This document shows, one piece after another, positions 63,417-64,000 of a stretch of 64,000 nt of DNA. How positions within the stretch are numbered: position 1 is the stretch's first letter; the number at the start of each line of letters is the position of its first letter. Under the pieces are notes generated by a model that saw only the letters and a program-made list of their open reading frames with translations, was not told the origin of the DNA and ran no database searches. Made by a program: the position numbers and the translations under genes. Origin of the DNA: Leptidea sinapis (taxonomy: Eukaryota; Arthropoda; Insecta; Lepidoptera; Pieridae). The DNA lies in assembly GCF_905404315.1 (NCBI RefSeq), contig NC_066266.1, positions 7,137,501 to 7,201,500 of the forward strand, in the 5' to 3' direction.

Positions 63417-64000
63417 CTAAATTTAAAATCGTAACATAGAAAACGAATATAATTTAAATGTTAATATTGATGTCATACTTGATTAGGTATATTTCTAATG
63501 TTGATTATTACTTAGTCACAATTTTTTATTTCTAATAAAATTAGTGCAAAAATTCAGTAAACATTCTGGTGGTCTAATACTCTTAAAGAAACTCTATTCA
63601 AAATAACTAGCAGAGTGAAAGATACTACGTAAGATCCTGGGCCCAAACTATCTGAAAATGGAGAATAGAGAGTCTGCAAGAATACCGACATATAAGACCT
63701 CGAGGCTAAGACCAATATTATTGTAGATGTTAAGGCCCATCTTCTCCACCGGCTCGACTACGTAGAACACATGAGAGAGGATCGTGGAGTAAGAAAAGCA
63801 TACTCGGTATTAGCCTTCCAAAATCGGCAACTATCGCAATGCACAAGATTTTTACAGCAAAATTGAAAGTGCCTTACGGCATGCTATGCCCTAACCAAGT
63901 TCTGACTCATACTTTGTTTATAAGACGGTTTATTTTGCATGGTTTTATAGTTTGTTTCAATAGCTTTCTGATACATTCATTCAAATCATCCTAATTATAA
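63417..64000. other. intron or flank, with a possible LINE scrap
   Basis: No further cyclase exon recognised. 63690-63810 (+) reads VDVKAHLLHRLDYVEHMRED in one frame, faintly like the 'GHVERM.EDR' tail of LINE RTs; too weak to be sure. Confidence 0.35.

Overview
This is AT-rich, intron-containing, repeat-dominated eukaryotic DNA, almost certainly from a moth or butterfly (Lepidoptera). The main reasons are more than fifteen copies of short Helitrons ending in CTAG, the Helitron 3' hairpin CGCGGACGAAGTCGCG, several LINE 3' tails of lepidopteran type, tRNA-derived SINEs, and insect-type host exons split by TE-filled introns. I see no prokaryotic features, no CRISPR array and no intact tRNA or rRNA gene. 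Family names rest on recognition of motifs by eye; no database search was run.

Two host genes can be supported. (1) On the + strand, four exons (15961-16007, 20823-21012, 22688-22930, 24519-25556) join in frame into about 505 residues of a Gln/Pro/Tyr/Arg-rich protein with no Cys or Trp, followed by an AATAAA at 25617. It looks like a secreted structural or cuticle-type protein, but I do not recognise it, and its first exon(s) are missing. (2) On the - strand at the right edge are the last two exons (63226-63416, then 62262-62738) of a guanylate cyclase. They carry the end of the catalytic domain and a long polar C-terminal tail; the rest lies beyond the window. The introns of gene 1 hold LINE tails, MITEs, SINEs, Helitrons and a mariner fragment.

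Layout. 1-15.9 kb: LINE fragments, an inverted pair of tRNA-like units, a hAT element with a perfect 8-bp target duplication inside an older MITE, a large reverse-transcriptase frame on the - strand, a TA-flanked MITE, and a (TAA)n tract of about 850 bp. 16-25.6 kb: gene 1. 25.6-50 kb: a dense patchwork of Helitrons, LINE tails, a 19-bp minisatellite, a long foldback and a three-level nested insertion. 50-58.5 kb: clustered perfect palindromes, a 770-bp inverted-repeat element beside a broken DDE transposase, a 142-bp hAT MITE, two Helitrons joined end to end, and more MITEs. 58.5-64 kb: mostly unique-looking non-coding DNA, a tRNA-derived SINE, a broken mariner transposase and gene 2.

The most unusual signals are: several 15-21-bp perfect palindromes with 2-8-nt loops, two of which can be compared with sibling repeat copies and look like template-switch products; the inverted tRNA-like pair, whose 3' half is also found inserted in a Helitron; a Helitron carrying about 345 bp of foreign, possibly coding, sequence; and the giant trinucleotide tract.
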